From: Chaetoceros tenuissimus
Lineage: Eukaryota; Bacillariophyta; Thalassiosirophyceae; Chaetocerotales; Chaetocerotaceae
Length of the DNA: 64,000 nt
Reading direction: 5' to 3'
NCBI GenBank assembly: GCA_021927905.1
Contig: BLLK01000019.1
Location: 992,001-1,056,000 of the forward strand
The notes under the pieces are model-generated. The model was not told the DNA's origin and searched no databases. It worked only from the letters and a program-made list of their open reading frames with translations. A program made the position numbers and the translations under genes. Below, piece by piece: positions 43,196 through 52,728 of the stretch (its first letter is position 1; each line of letters starts with the position of its first letter).

Positions 43196-44323
43196 TTACT
43201 CAGAAGCATTGCTACGAGCTTCAGCTTCTGCTTCACCACGAGTAATGAGATTATCCAATGGTTGAACTTGGAATACTGCAAGTGGACCGCCAGCATATCC
43301 CTTTACAGCCCATACAAAGGCACTTCTATTCTTGGAAGATGCCTGTGTCGCACAAAATATAGCTGAACCAATGGATGCAACAACCATTGCAAAAGCTGGT
43401 CCCTGCAAGTCTTCTATGAGTCCCTGGTTCATTGTTAATCCCAATAATTGCATAGCTTTAGGTGTCGAATTTCCAAATACAATTGCGATAAAGACAGTAG
43501 TAAGAATACTGTATGCCTGAAGTACTCCAGTAATATTCAACATTTCATCCTTGTCCTTTTTAAATTCTCCCGCTCTTGCTTTTCTTGCCCAAGCCATAGC
43601 TTGACCAGCTTTACGACCTTCTTCATCTAATCTCTCTGGAGTCCAATCTGGAGTCTGCTTTGGACCTGTATTCCTCTTATCTGCAAATGGCAATTCATAT
43701 GTCTCCTCTTCTAGCTTCTTTCTCAATTCTTCTCCGGCCTTTTTCTTCTTCATTGCATTTTCTAAAGCTCTACCCATTTCATCATCATCTAAAGCCTGAG
43801 TAACTTTCAAACCAGAATAACGAGCTTGATCCGTCTGTCCCTCACGATCAATCACAAGCTTGGGTACTTTCTTCACAGTTCGAATGCGTTCCTTGGTCGC
43901 TGGAGCAGGCAGACCCATCAAAGTATACATTTCACGTCTTCCTCCCGCATTCATGATGGGAGTCGCCAAATACGAATAACCATATTTCGCCAATTCACTA
44001 TAATCAAAAATATCCGGTACATCTTCAATCACTAATGCTTTATTAGGAGCACCCGATACAAATTCTAAAATTGCATTTCCTTTCGTACCACCTACGACTT
44101 TTCCAACTTCACCCTTTGCGGATTCATCTGCGTTTGCTTCTTTTCGTTTGGAGAGGTAGGTTGTGAGTTCTGCTTTGAGTTCATCTTCTGTCATGGTTTC
44201 TTTTCCCATGTAGAGTTTTGTTCGTTGCATCTTTTGTATTTTAATTTGAGAATTAACAGAAGTGAATGCCGCAGCAGTCTGAGCTGAGGCCAAGAGAGCC
44301 GATACGAGTATTGAGTTCTTCAT
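43196..44323 (-). CDS. Plastid-targeted membrane protein, unknown
   Basis: A single-exon 375-residue protein. The signal peptide ends SAQTAAAF-TSVN, a diatom plastid site. A charged helical region (about 150-250, with EEGRKAGQAMAWARKARAGEF) is followed by two TM segments at about 262-285 and 300-325, and an Arg/Glu tail. The family is not recognised, but the arrangement suits a thylakoid or envelope protein. Confidence 0.65.
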   Translation of the reverse strand: MKNSILVSALLASAQTAAAFTSVNSQIKIQKMQRTKLYMGKETMTEDELKAELTTYLSKRKEANADESAKGEVGKVVGGTKGNAILEFVSGAPNKALVIEDVPDIFDYSELAKYGYSYLATPIMNAGGRREMYTLMGLPAPATKERIRTVKKVPKLVIDREGQTDQARYSGLKVTQALDDDEMGRALENAMKKKKAGEELRKKLEEETYELPFADKRNTGPKQTPDWTPERLDEEGRKAGQAMAWARKARAGEFKKDKDEMLNITGVLQAYSILTTVFIAIVFGNSTPKAMQLLGLTMNQGLIEDLQGPAFAMVVASIGSAIFCATQASSKNRSAFVWAVKGYAGGPLAVFQVQPLDNLITRGEAEAEARSNASE

Positions 44324-44684
44324 TTTATGTGGTTTATGTGCTTTGAATTGTTTACTATGAAAAGTACTTCAATGTTGTTCTCTAATAGATATGATTATTA
44401 CTTGTGTGAAGAATGTTGAAGTTTGGCTGGAAGGTTGTCGATGTGTTTGTATCTTTTTGAATGAAAAAGAAGAGAAGGAGAAAGGAACAGATAAATGGCC
44501 TATTTGAGTCGTATCTTTTGATGTTTTTGAGAACCCCGACCCGGAGGTGAAATTCTTTGACATGAAAAGGGCCTATCTGTATCTTTTGATGTTGGAAAGT
44601 TCTTCCAGAGAAGTATCTTTTCAGTTTGAATTAAAAGAGTAGTCCTTTGAATCACTACTACTGAATGAGCAGTACATTACAAAT
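44324..44684. promoter_or_regulatory. Divergent promoter with repeated GGCCTA...TATCTTTTGATGTT motif
   Basis: Between the plastid-type gene and the CRAL-TRIO gene. The block GGCCTAt-(few nt)-GTATCTTTTGATGTT occurs at about 44498-44526 and 44570-44593. A GGCCTA block followed by GAGTCG also appears in the divergent P4H/PPIase promoters near 59015. Confidence 0.45.
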
Positions 44685-45722
44685 ATGAATCAAGGAAATG
44701 ATCCCCGTAAAAGCTTACGGATTAGCTTGGTTGGAAATAGATTTCAACATGAAAATGATCGGCAGAGTTTGATCTCTAGTTTGAGACAGAGCTTGTGGTT
44801 CTTGATACCAGAGAAAAACAAGAAGCCTCTAGCAACAAACGTAATATTTGATGTAACAGATGAAGAATGTGATGAAATGTTTCAAGCTCTCAGCCAGGAT
44901 ACAAATGCGCCATGGCATGAAGAAGTCAAGTACTTGTCGAAGTCTTGGGTCAAGGCTGTCATGTCTCAGCCATATCGAAAGAATAAAAAGATGCGTCGTC
45001 CTTTTGATTATGCAAAGAAAAAGATTGTCGACTATCTTGACTGGAGAGCCAAGAATAATATTACAAAGGAAATTGCATACTACTCAGCGCTTGAAGATGG
45101 AAAAGAGTTTACAAAGGTGCTCAAGACTGGAGGTCATGACTTGTACTGGTATGGCGTAGATAAAGATGGTTGTCCTAACTTGTGGTACAGGGCAGACATG
45201 ACTATTTTTGAAAAAGTAGAAGTGAGGAAAACACCGAAAGCATCGGCGCTAATTATGCAAGCTGCACTTGATAAGATGCCATCGAATATTCACAACTTTA
45301 ACTTTATTGTTGTGTTTGATAAATTCAACGTATTCAAAGCAATGTCGAAGCCTACTTTAGCGCCAGCGTTTGTTCGGACGTTCCTGAAAATAAGTCCAGA
45401 TCGCCTAAAGCCTGCTTATTTCATCACGGGAGGGGCTGGAGGCTTCTTCTTTGATATAGCTGCAAAAATTGCTCCGGCCAGTGTCATGGACAAAACTACA
45501 AAGTGTAAATCTAGGGAAGAAGCAGCTGATTTACTTCAGCGAGATGGTATATTGAAGACTGACGAAATTCCTACATTCATGGGAGGAGAATATGAGCAGG
45601 ATGAAAATATTATGCGGAACTACTCTCGTATGATGAAAGAAATTGAGAAAGCAATGTACAATGAAGCCTCTACCTGTGTGCATGTTAGTTCAAATACCTT
45701 GATTTGTAGAGGACACTTCTAA
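44685..45722 (+). CDS. CRAL-TRIO (Sec14-like) lipid-binding protein
   Basis: A single-exon 345-residue protein. An N-terminal helical region (about 90-130, RPFDYAKKKIVDYLDWRAKN) resembles a CRAL-TRIO N-terminal domain. The lipid-binding fold follows: WYGVDKDGCPNLWYRAD near 160, FNFIVVFDKFNVF near 205, and PDRLKPAYFITGGAGGFFFDIAAKI near 245-275. The last part (IPTFMGGEYEQD) is the usual end of the fold. Proteins of this type move or present phospholipids, sterols or tocopherol-like molecules between membranes. The ligand is not predictable. Confidence 0.8.
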   Translation: MNQGNDPRKSLRISLVGNRFQHENDRQSLISSLRQSLWFLIPEKNKKPLATNVIFDVTDEECDEMFQALSQDTNAPWHEEVKYLSKSWVKAVMSQPYRKNKKMRRPFDYAKKKIVDYLDWRAKNNITKEIAYYSALEDGKEFTKVLKTGGHDLYWYGVDKDGCPNLWYRADMTIFEKVEVRKTPKASALIMQAALDKMPSNIHNFNFIVVFDKFNVFKAMSKPTLAPAFVRTFLKISPDRLKPAYFITGGAGGFFFDIAAKIAPASVMDKTTKCKSREEAADLLQRDGILKTDEIPTFMGGEYEQDENIMRNYSRMMKEIEKAMYNEASTCVHVSSNTLICRGHF

Positions 45723-45783
45723 GGAACAAAGAAGTGAAAGTGAAGAAATAGTGAAAAGTAATGTTATTATTTATAACTGTAAA

Positions 45784-47109
45784 CTAATATCGTTCAATAG
45801 TAAGTTTCTCCACGCAGTCCTTTACAATCTTGATAAACTTTTCTTCTTCTTGGAACATTGGTAGATGACCTGCTCCTTCCATTTCAATCAAGTCTATGTC
45901 AATCAAAGCATTTTTCACAATGTCTCGAGAAAGAGATATTGGAACTAATGTGTCATTTGTTCCATGTATGATACAGAGAGATACCTCTGGAAGCATCAAA
46001 ACATCATCCAGAAGCTCTAACTCTCCTCCAGCATAGGGACAAACCGATAGAGTTCTGGATTTAGCAAACGCCAAGATTCCCTTTTCCCAACCATGACATA
46101 TTGCCGGCCATTGGAATGTAAGAGTGTGTTCTTCTTTTGGATTGTATCCACCCATGAATTGGAGGCCAATCTGCCAAAAACCTGATGTTCCTACTCCTCG
46201 TGCAAGCAAGTATCTAAGAACTGGTTCAATGATAGCATCGTGGAAAAATACCAGAGTTTGTAGTACCTTTGCTTTAATACTTGACAAAATTTTCATGAAA
46301 ATATTTTGGGCAGAATCAAATGTTTCCAAGTTCGGTCCTTTGCCTACATTTGGAGGTTGTCCGACCAGGGCCGGAGCAACTAGGATAACTATCTTTTGAA
46401 AAGCTGGTAGAGTAAGGGCCATTTTCAGAGTAGCAGCGCAACCCATTGAGTGTCCAATCAATACTACCCGCTTATTCTTTGCATTAGCCTCTAAGTTCTC
46501 TTCCGGACGCTTGTCCTTACTAAGGCGGTCGATGATTAGAGAGTTACCGACCATTGCCCAACCGGAAGAAGAGTATGGAGCGAGATCCTCTTTTACTTTC
46601 TTTCTTACCTCTGGCCTGCTGCTAAGACCAAAGCCAGTACCACAATGAGCAATCCCTACTTTAGCATGTAGATCATGAACTATAGGTTTGATTGTTGTTA
46701 TCCAATTCATAGAGTTCGCTCCAAATCCATGCATAAAATGGATTACATCAATGGGGGTCTTGGAAGAATTTGTATGTTGTGGATTTTCTTTTTCGTTTTT
46801 ATTTTTGTATTCTAAATAGTGAACTCCAATGTTATTCATCTTGATCTCTGCATCTTTCTCGACAAAGCCTTCTTCGTGATTCAACTCAACTGGGATTTCA
46901 GATTGGACAAACGAGAAGCGAGATAAAGAAGATGGAAACCATTTCTTTTTCATCAAAATATCAGGCGCGACTCTGCTTGGGAAGAAGTGAAAGTCCTGAA
47001 GCAGCAATATATCAAGAATTGAAAGTATTATAGTGGTAATGACAATCCCGCATTTAATCCAAAAATAATTTTGGCTACCAGGGGTATCATCTATTTGGAA
47101 TGATTCCAT
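45784..47109 (-). CDS. Membrane-anchored alpha/beta hydrolase
   Basis: From ATG 47109 the protein has 441 residues. A TM anchor lies at about residues 16-38 (KCGIVITTIILSILDILLL). The hydrolase fold has HGFGANSMNW near 125 (oxyanion region), the nucleophile elbow GHSMG near 218, an Asp in HGTNDTLVP near 392 and the catalytic His in EGAGHLPMF near 416. The substrate (ester, lipid or epoxide) is not indicated. It lies 61 bp from the convergent CRAL-TRIO gene. The frame extends upstream of 47109 without another ATG, so a 5' exon cannot be excluded, but the gene at 47190 does not splice into it in phase. Confidence 0.8.
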   Translation of the reverse strand: MESFQIDDTPGSQNYFWIKCGIVITTIILSILDILLLQDFHFFPSRVAPDILMKKKWFPSSLSRFSFVQSEIPVELNHEEGFVEKDAEIKMNNIGVHYLEYKNKNEKENPQHTNSSKTPIDVIHFMHGFGANSMNWITTIKPIVHDLHAKVGIAHCGTGFGLSSRPEVRKKVKEDLAPYSSSGWAMVGNSLIIDRLSKDKRPEENLEANAKNKRVVLIGHSMGCAATLKMALTLPAFQKIVILVAPALVGQPPNVGKGPNLETFDSAQNIFMKILSSIKAKVLQTLVFFHDAIIEPVLRYLLARGVGTSGFWQIGLQFMGGYNPKEEHTLTFQWPAICHGWEKGILAFAKSRTLSVCPYAGGELELLDDVLMLPEVSLCIIHGTNDTLVPISLSRDIVKNALIDIDLIEMEGAGHLPMFQEEEKFIKIVKDCVEKLTIERY

Positions 47110-47189
47110 TTCCTTTTCATGAATGCTAAAAAACAAATTCGCTACAAAGATATTTGCAAAGGACGCATACTTTTCTTTTGCCAGTGGAA

Positions 47190-47705
47190 TTACAGTTGAG
47201 CTAGTCCTTCTTCTTTGGTTCGGAATACAATGAAATGAGCGATATATGATATCGTCATTGCCTTCATGATGACTACGACAATAGTAGAAAATGGTATCTG
47301 TCTATACTCTGGATGTAGATTTTCTGGGAAATGAAATAAAGTGTCAATACCTTTTGTCGTTCGCATTTCATTGTAGCTTCTAGATTTCAATGAAGAACAT
47401 GTTGAATCCAAGAAAGAAGCTTTTCGTTTTTCATTCAATGGTATTGGAGTTACAGAAGATCTCATAGACGAAATATGTGAAGATCTTCCTAAAGTTCTAT
47501 TTGAAAACTGCTTTGAAGCACCAAGATATGTAGTACTTCCTCTGTTGGATTTTCTCAGAATGCTTCCCCCAAACTGATGTGTTACCTGAGATTTTGCAGC
47601 CAAGTCAGCTCTTGTATCCTTCAATTGGTCGCACAACTTCTTCTTTCCTCCCTGAAGATGAACAAGGATGCTGGAGACAACTTTGAATAAACTTATCTGG
47701 TACAT
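47190..47705 (-). CDS. Small Ser-rich membrane protein, unknown
   Basis: 171 residues from ATG 47705. The middle is rich in Ser, Arg, Thr and Lys (SSHISSMRSSVTP). One hydrophobic helix lies near the C-terminus (STIVVVIMKAMTISYIAHFIVF, about 138-160). No family likeness. It ends about 80 bp before the hydrolase start on the same strand. I tested it as a 5' exon of the hydrolase gene, but the available GT donor gives a stop. Confidence 0.5.
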   Translation of the reverse strand: MYQISLFKVVSSILVHLQGGKKKLCDQLKDTRADLAAKSQVTHQFGGSILRKSNRGSTTYLGASKQFSNRTLGRSSHISSMRSSVTPIPLNEKRKASFLDSTCSSLKSRSYNEMRTTKGIDTLFHFPENLHPEYRQIPFSTIVVVIMKAMTISYIAHFIVFRTKEEGLAQL

Positions 47706-48066
47706 GATGGACTTGTTTGAATTTACTCGTATTTATTTGTTGTGATTCTTTTGTTGGTTGAACTACGAGTAGTATTAAAGAAAGAATAGATACTCATACT
47801 TAGTACCAGACCGTGCAGGCTTTCAAACCTGGTCATTTTAAATCGACACACGCCAGTGTCCAAAGCCCTATCTAGGCTATTTATCAATCTTCTTGATTAT
47901 GATTGGTGCGAAATGTCTTATTGCGCTAGACAATAGTATTCTTGACCAATAAATAATATATTTGGAGGCGTCAATGAATCAATCAGTTGCCAGTTGCTGA
48001 GAGCCCAAGACAAAAACATAACATCAAACAACAAAGAACTACACAAGAGCTAGTTAAAGCACCAGT
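47706..48066. promoter_or_regulatory. Divergent promoter of the GMC-ABCG fusion
   Basis: Head-to-head spacer before the fusion gene. Two inverted CCAAT-type boxes (GATTGGT near 47900; ATTGG in other forms) are the only visible candidates for factor sites. Confidence 0.35.
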
Positions 48067-51000
48067 ATGTCAAGGAATTATGATTACATCATCGTGGGAG
48101 GTGGCTCTTCAGGGTGCGCTCTTGCATCTAAACTTGCAACCAAAGGAAAGGTACTCCTAGTTGAGAAAGGGGCGAACCATACAGCGTATCCTCAAAGTAA
48201 AGTAAAAGAAGGGTGGCCCCAAATAGCAGCTGTTGTGGTCAGTGCACTTCGAAACAAAGGATCGGGTCACTGGACTGGCACAGCAAATGTACTTGGTGGA
48301 GGTAAGTTCGTCTAATTCTAGCTTTCAACTTTGATGGCAATTCATTCATACAAATAGCTTGCACATGTAGGTAGCACCATGAATGCTGGAGTGTGTGTAA
48401 GAGGTCAAAAAGAGATATTCACTTCTCTCGGTATTGATCTATCATCCGCAGAGAAGGCATTTCAATTCCTTGAGAGAACTATCTGTCTTCCTGCTGACTA
48501 TGAAGAATATCAAAAGATATTTGAAGATGCTTGGAAAGAAAGAGGAGATTATTATCGTCTCCCGGGTTATACATATGGTAGTTGGATAGAGGAGGCTTTG
48601 AGAGACAACAATGTTTCTTTATCGGAGGGAAACAGCCATGGATATAAGAACAGTATTCAGGTTGCAAAAACAATCATGCCTACAAAGGACAACGACGAAA
48701 GAAGACCAGCAAGCTTTTTATTCGAGAAATCGCATCTTGTTGAAAAGGAAGCAAGTATCTTAGATCAGGGGAACTTAACTGTACTTCTTCTGACACAAGC
48801 AAAACAGATTATTTTTAATGATAACAATGTTGCAATTGGAGTTGATTTAATTAGTCCAGCTGGTAATATGACTGCATATGTTAGAAGAGAAGGAAAGATC
48901 TTTTTAAATGCTGGAGTTTATGAAACTCCAAAACTTTTAATGGTAAGTTATGGAAAAATGCAGTTGAGATTTTTCTCCTATCATAATTCTTATTTTCCTT
49001 TTCATCCTCTACAGTTGAGCGGTATTGGACCAAGAGCTACTCTAGACAAGTATGATATCCCAGTGTTGTATGAAAATGAGCACGTAGGTCTACATCTTCA
49101 AGATAGAAAAACCAGTTACATAACACTAGCAGGGTTAAAAGACATTGAAGGTGATGATGCTGCCATTCTAGACGTGCTCGCAATATCTGAAAAAACTTGG
49201 AGCTACATGTCCAACAAAAATACCCTAGGTAAGTTGTATTTTTTGCGTTTTGCTATTTCTTATCATTGTACTGATACAGAATATTCTTGACAAATTTCAA
49301 AAGTGTGGGGAAATGCTTTTGGGAGGTGCCAAACATGCGCTCCAATTCATCGCACCAATTCATGTGCTACTCAAGTTTTAGCAGCTGCCATATTTTATGG
49401 ATCAGGATATCAAGACTCTGGACCTCACTATTTGCCTATGAATGTTATAGGAAGATATCCAGAGACTCGTGGAAATATCACACTAGCGAGTTCCAGCTAT
49501 TCAGATGATGTCATTGTTCAAGACGGATGGAGCACAAATATAAATGATTTGAAAGGTCCAGCACTGAATGATTTCAACACTATCGTTGGTGGAGTGCAAG
49601 ATCAAATAATTAGATTTATGCGAGAGACGAGTATATTAGAAAAACTTGGCACGGTTGCTTTGAATGCAAGTTTGAATGAAAAATTTTCCGCAGAGCTTCA
49701 AGACTTCCTTACTACATCTCAAGATCAGAGACTGAAGGCATCTGAACTATTGGACGAGTGCAAATTCAATGAAAATCCATTAGGTGACTGTGTGAGCATG
49801 GATACTTGTCTACCAACTACTCCATCTATTCCTGTTAACGATAGCGCGATTCTACGAGAAATAGTGTTTAATAGCTTAGGCTCCACATGGCACATGTCAG
49901 GGACATGTAGGGTTGGCGACGTCGTGAAAAAGGGATCTATGGAAGTTATTGGAGTAAGGAATCTCCACATTTCTGATTTGTCCATATTAGATGAAACAGT
50001 AGATACGCACCCTTTTATGACAGCAATGGTTATTGGTCTAACTGTAGGTGAAAATACATCTCCAGTTCAAAGTGGCAACTTCGAATACTTTCCTGTGATT
50101 CTGTCGTCTTTCTGCTGTGTAATTATCTTGCTGATCCCATTCATTCTTATCATCAAAGCGATATATGGTAAACTGAAGAACAAAAGGAAGATGATGGACT
50201 TCCGCTCTTTAAGACAATCAATGGCTAGGTCTCTACGCGCACAAGCTACGGAAGCAGTGACTATCATGAAGTGGAGGAATGTATCTTGTTCCTATGCAAC
50301 AAAAGCAGCTTCGAAAACAACGCTATTTAACAACTCAGGAAAAATTGTCTCGGGTGAATTAACAGCATTGATGGGACCATCGTAAGTTCATTTTCGATAC
50401 TTGGAGAAATTCTTTTTGATGAAAAGTATCTTATTTACTCGGATATCATATTTTATAGAGGCTCTTCGAAAAGCACACTACTTGATATTCTCGCAGGCCG
50501 AAAGTCAGAGGGAAGAATTTCGGGAGCATTCGATGTGTTAGGGCAACATGTGGACGCATATCAAGATGGAGTTTCAAAAATCACCACCGCAATGAAGAAT
50601 CATAGCGCATATATCCCTCAGCAAGAATTCTTTTATCCAACTCAAACCTGTTTTGAGGCTGTAAATTTTGTTGCAAATATGTGCTTGGGGAAGCCAAAGA
50701 ATGAGAATCAGCGAAAGGCCTTCATTTCATTGTGCCTCGATGATGTTGGTTTGCCATCAGAGGAATTTGCGGATAGAAAGATTGGCGGTGATCTCCCTGG
50801 AGGAATTACCATTCGAGGGCTTTCCGGCGGGGAAAGAAAGCGGTACGTATACATGCAACTTTTCAATTATTCTATAAAAAAAGAATCTTTTTCATTTTTA
50901 GCTACTTCTCCCATCATAGGTTGGTTCTTGCAACGGCCCTGGCATTAAAGCCTCGTGTAATGTTCATAGACGAAATCACAAGGTAGGTTGTAACATCTTT

Positions 51001-52653
51001 TGAAGTGATGATCATTTTTAGTAGAAGTCATGTACTCACCGTTTCAAATTTGGAACAACCTTTAGCGGGGTAAGGATACCTTCTGAAAACTTTCTGCATT
51101 TTTTCAATTGTACTGCTTTTCTAATGCTGTGTAAAGCTTGATTCGGAGAACTCCCTTTTGATCATAGAACTTCTACGAAAATTGAGCAGAGAGGAGAACG
51201 TGGCTAGTGTTGTGATTATTCATCAGCCAAGTGCAAAGGTATTCAAAAATTTTGATAACTTGTTATTGCTTGCAAAAGGACGTCAAGTGTATGCAGGTCC
51301 TCTAGCAGAGTTACCTGAGTTTTACGAACGCAACTATGACGAGGGTATACCCCAAGATTATGATCTTGCTGATGACTTGATAGTGAAAGCTATCGCATAT
51401 CAGGCAGAGAGAGATGAGGATCATTGGGCAGGGCCACTTCAGGCCAACATGGATGACATTCCAATACAGTCAACAAGTGAAGAGAAAATAGATCTTGGCA
51501 AAATTGAAGGTACTTCGATTGTTTCAGAAAACTATTTGGCTGGAAGCGAAATGTCTGTGGGAGATAGCGAAAACCCAGAAAGCGAACTGAGTTTTGTAGA
51601 TAATCCAATAATGAAGGAAAGCGACGAAAGCTATGAACAACCTCCTTCGTCTTGGAAACTCACTATAGTCTTCAAAAGAAATCTGAAGAATCAGTACATG
51701 AGCAACATTGCTAATGTGGTGGGAAGACTTGCGAGCTACACTATTTTATCAATTTTAATTGGCGCAATTTTCTTTCAGGTTGGAAAAGGTGCCAATAGCT
51801 CTTCGGATGGGCTGACTTTCACAGAAGCAGAATTATTGATCCGAACGAACATTTTTGTGCTTAATGTCAGCTACCTTTTACCGTTTTCATCAATACCAGT
51901 TTTTGTCGGCGACAAAAGATTCTTTGTAGCCGAGTGTGCACTTGGGCTGTACAGTCCATGGATGTATGGTCTCAGTCAAGTCGTCCTAGAGACTCTATTC
52001 GTTACTTTGGCAGCTATTATCCAAACTTGCATAATTATTCCAATGTGCTCAATGGTGAATCCTTCATTTTCAGCACCTATCAGCTTCATGACTATGCTTG
52101 CAGCTCTTATAATGTCTGGATTAGTAGGTAAGTGCTGAGGTTGGGTTGGAAACTTTCTCCTTCACTTTACTTGTACACATTTTCTTACGCAACATTTCCA
52201 CCTTGCTATTCAAAAGGGTCTACACTTGTATTTCTATGTTCGATGGCTTTGCCTTCCCAAGACTTGGCATTCGTAGCCGGAAGCACGATTGTAACGATAA
52301 GTTTGGCATTGTCCGGAGGTTTTCTTCCTCCCAGGTGAGCACATCTCAATATTATGTACACAATTTATCATTGATTTATCTTTTCTAAAGAAGTAATTCA
52401 TTGCTTCCATCTTCTTTTTAGCGAGATGAGCGCTTTTCCATACGCATTGCAATGGATAAGTCCAGTGAAGTATTCAATGCAAGCCTTACTTACATCTCAA
52501 CTTGATGGAACTAGTGCAGAGAGACTTCTTGATATCGGTGAATTCAATACTCCTTCATCAGTTACCGGTAATTTGGGTGTTTTGGTGGGTATATTTCTAC
52601 TTCTTGCCCTACTTTCAGGCTTAGCAATGACAAGGTTGAAAGAAACTCGTTGA
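48067..52653 (+). CDS. GMC oxidoreductase-ABCG half-transporter fusion
   Basis: Ten exons: 48067-48301, 48371-48942, 49015-49228, 49304-50381, 50459-50842, 50920-50982, 51066-51069, 51137-52127, 52217-52334 and 52422-52653. Total 3891 nt, 1296 residues, all phases consistent. Residues 1-600 form a GMC FAD-oxidoreductase: VGGGSSGCALASKL at 9-22, VLGGGSTMNAG near 75, the second signature PKLLMLSGIGP near 265, and catalytic WHMSGTCRVG and DTHPFMTAM towards the end. One TM segment lies at about 602-628. The ABC domain has Walker A MGPSGSSKS near 700, LSGGERKR near 820, Walker B VMFIDE near 842, D-loop TSGLDS near 848 and an H-loop IIHQPS. ABCG-type TM segments (about 5-6) and a GFLPPS motif complete it. 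GMC enzymes oxidise alcohols; ABCG proteins export lipids or hydrophobic compounds. Coupled oxidation and export is inferred. Confidence 0.88.
51066..51069 (+). other. 4-nt microexon in the GMC-ABCG gene
   Basis: CGGG, flanked by an AG acceptor after a pyrimidine-containing tract and a GTAAGG donor. It completes Ser (AG|C) and adds Gly, giving the canonical ABC D-loop T-S-G-L-D-S. Without it the frame is broken. Introns on either side are 83 and 67 bp. Confidence 0.75.
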
Positions 52654-52728
52654 TTTGAAGCAATACTATCAGAGAAAGTATAAATGAATTTTCATAAGTA
52701 TTATAAATATTTGCAAAGATGAAGAAAT

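Noticed and set aside
47109-47705. Joining 47190-47705 and the hydrolase as one gene
   Set aside because: The only suitable GT donor after 47190 leads to a stop codon (phase mismatch), so I keep two genes.
49287-49508. Small plus-strand ORF across the third intron of the fusion gene
   Set aside because: Overlaps intron and exon 4 in another frame; exon 4 is well supported by GMC motifs.
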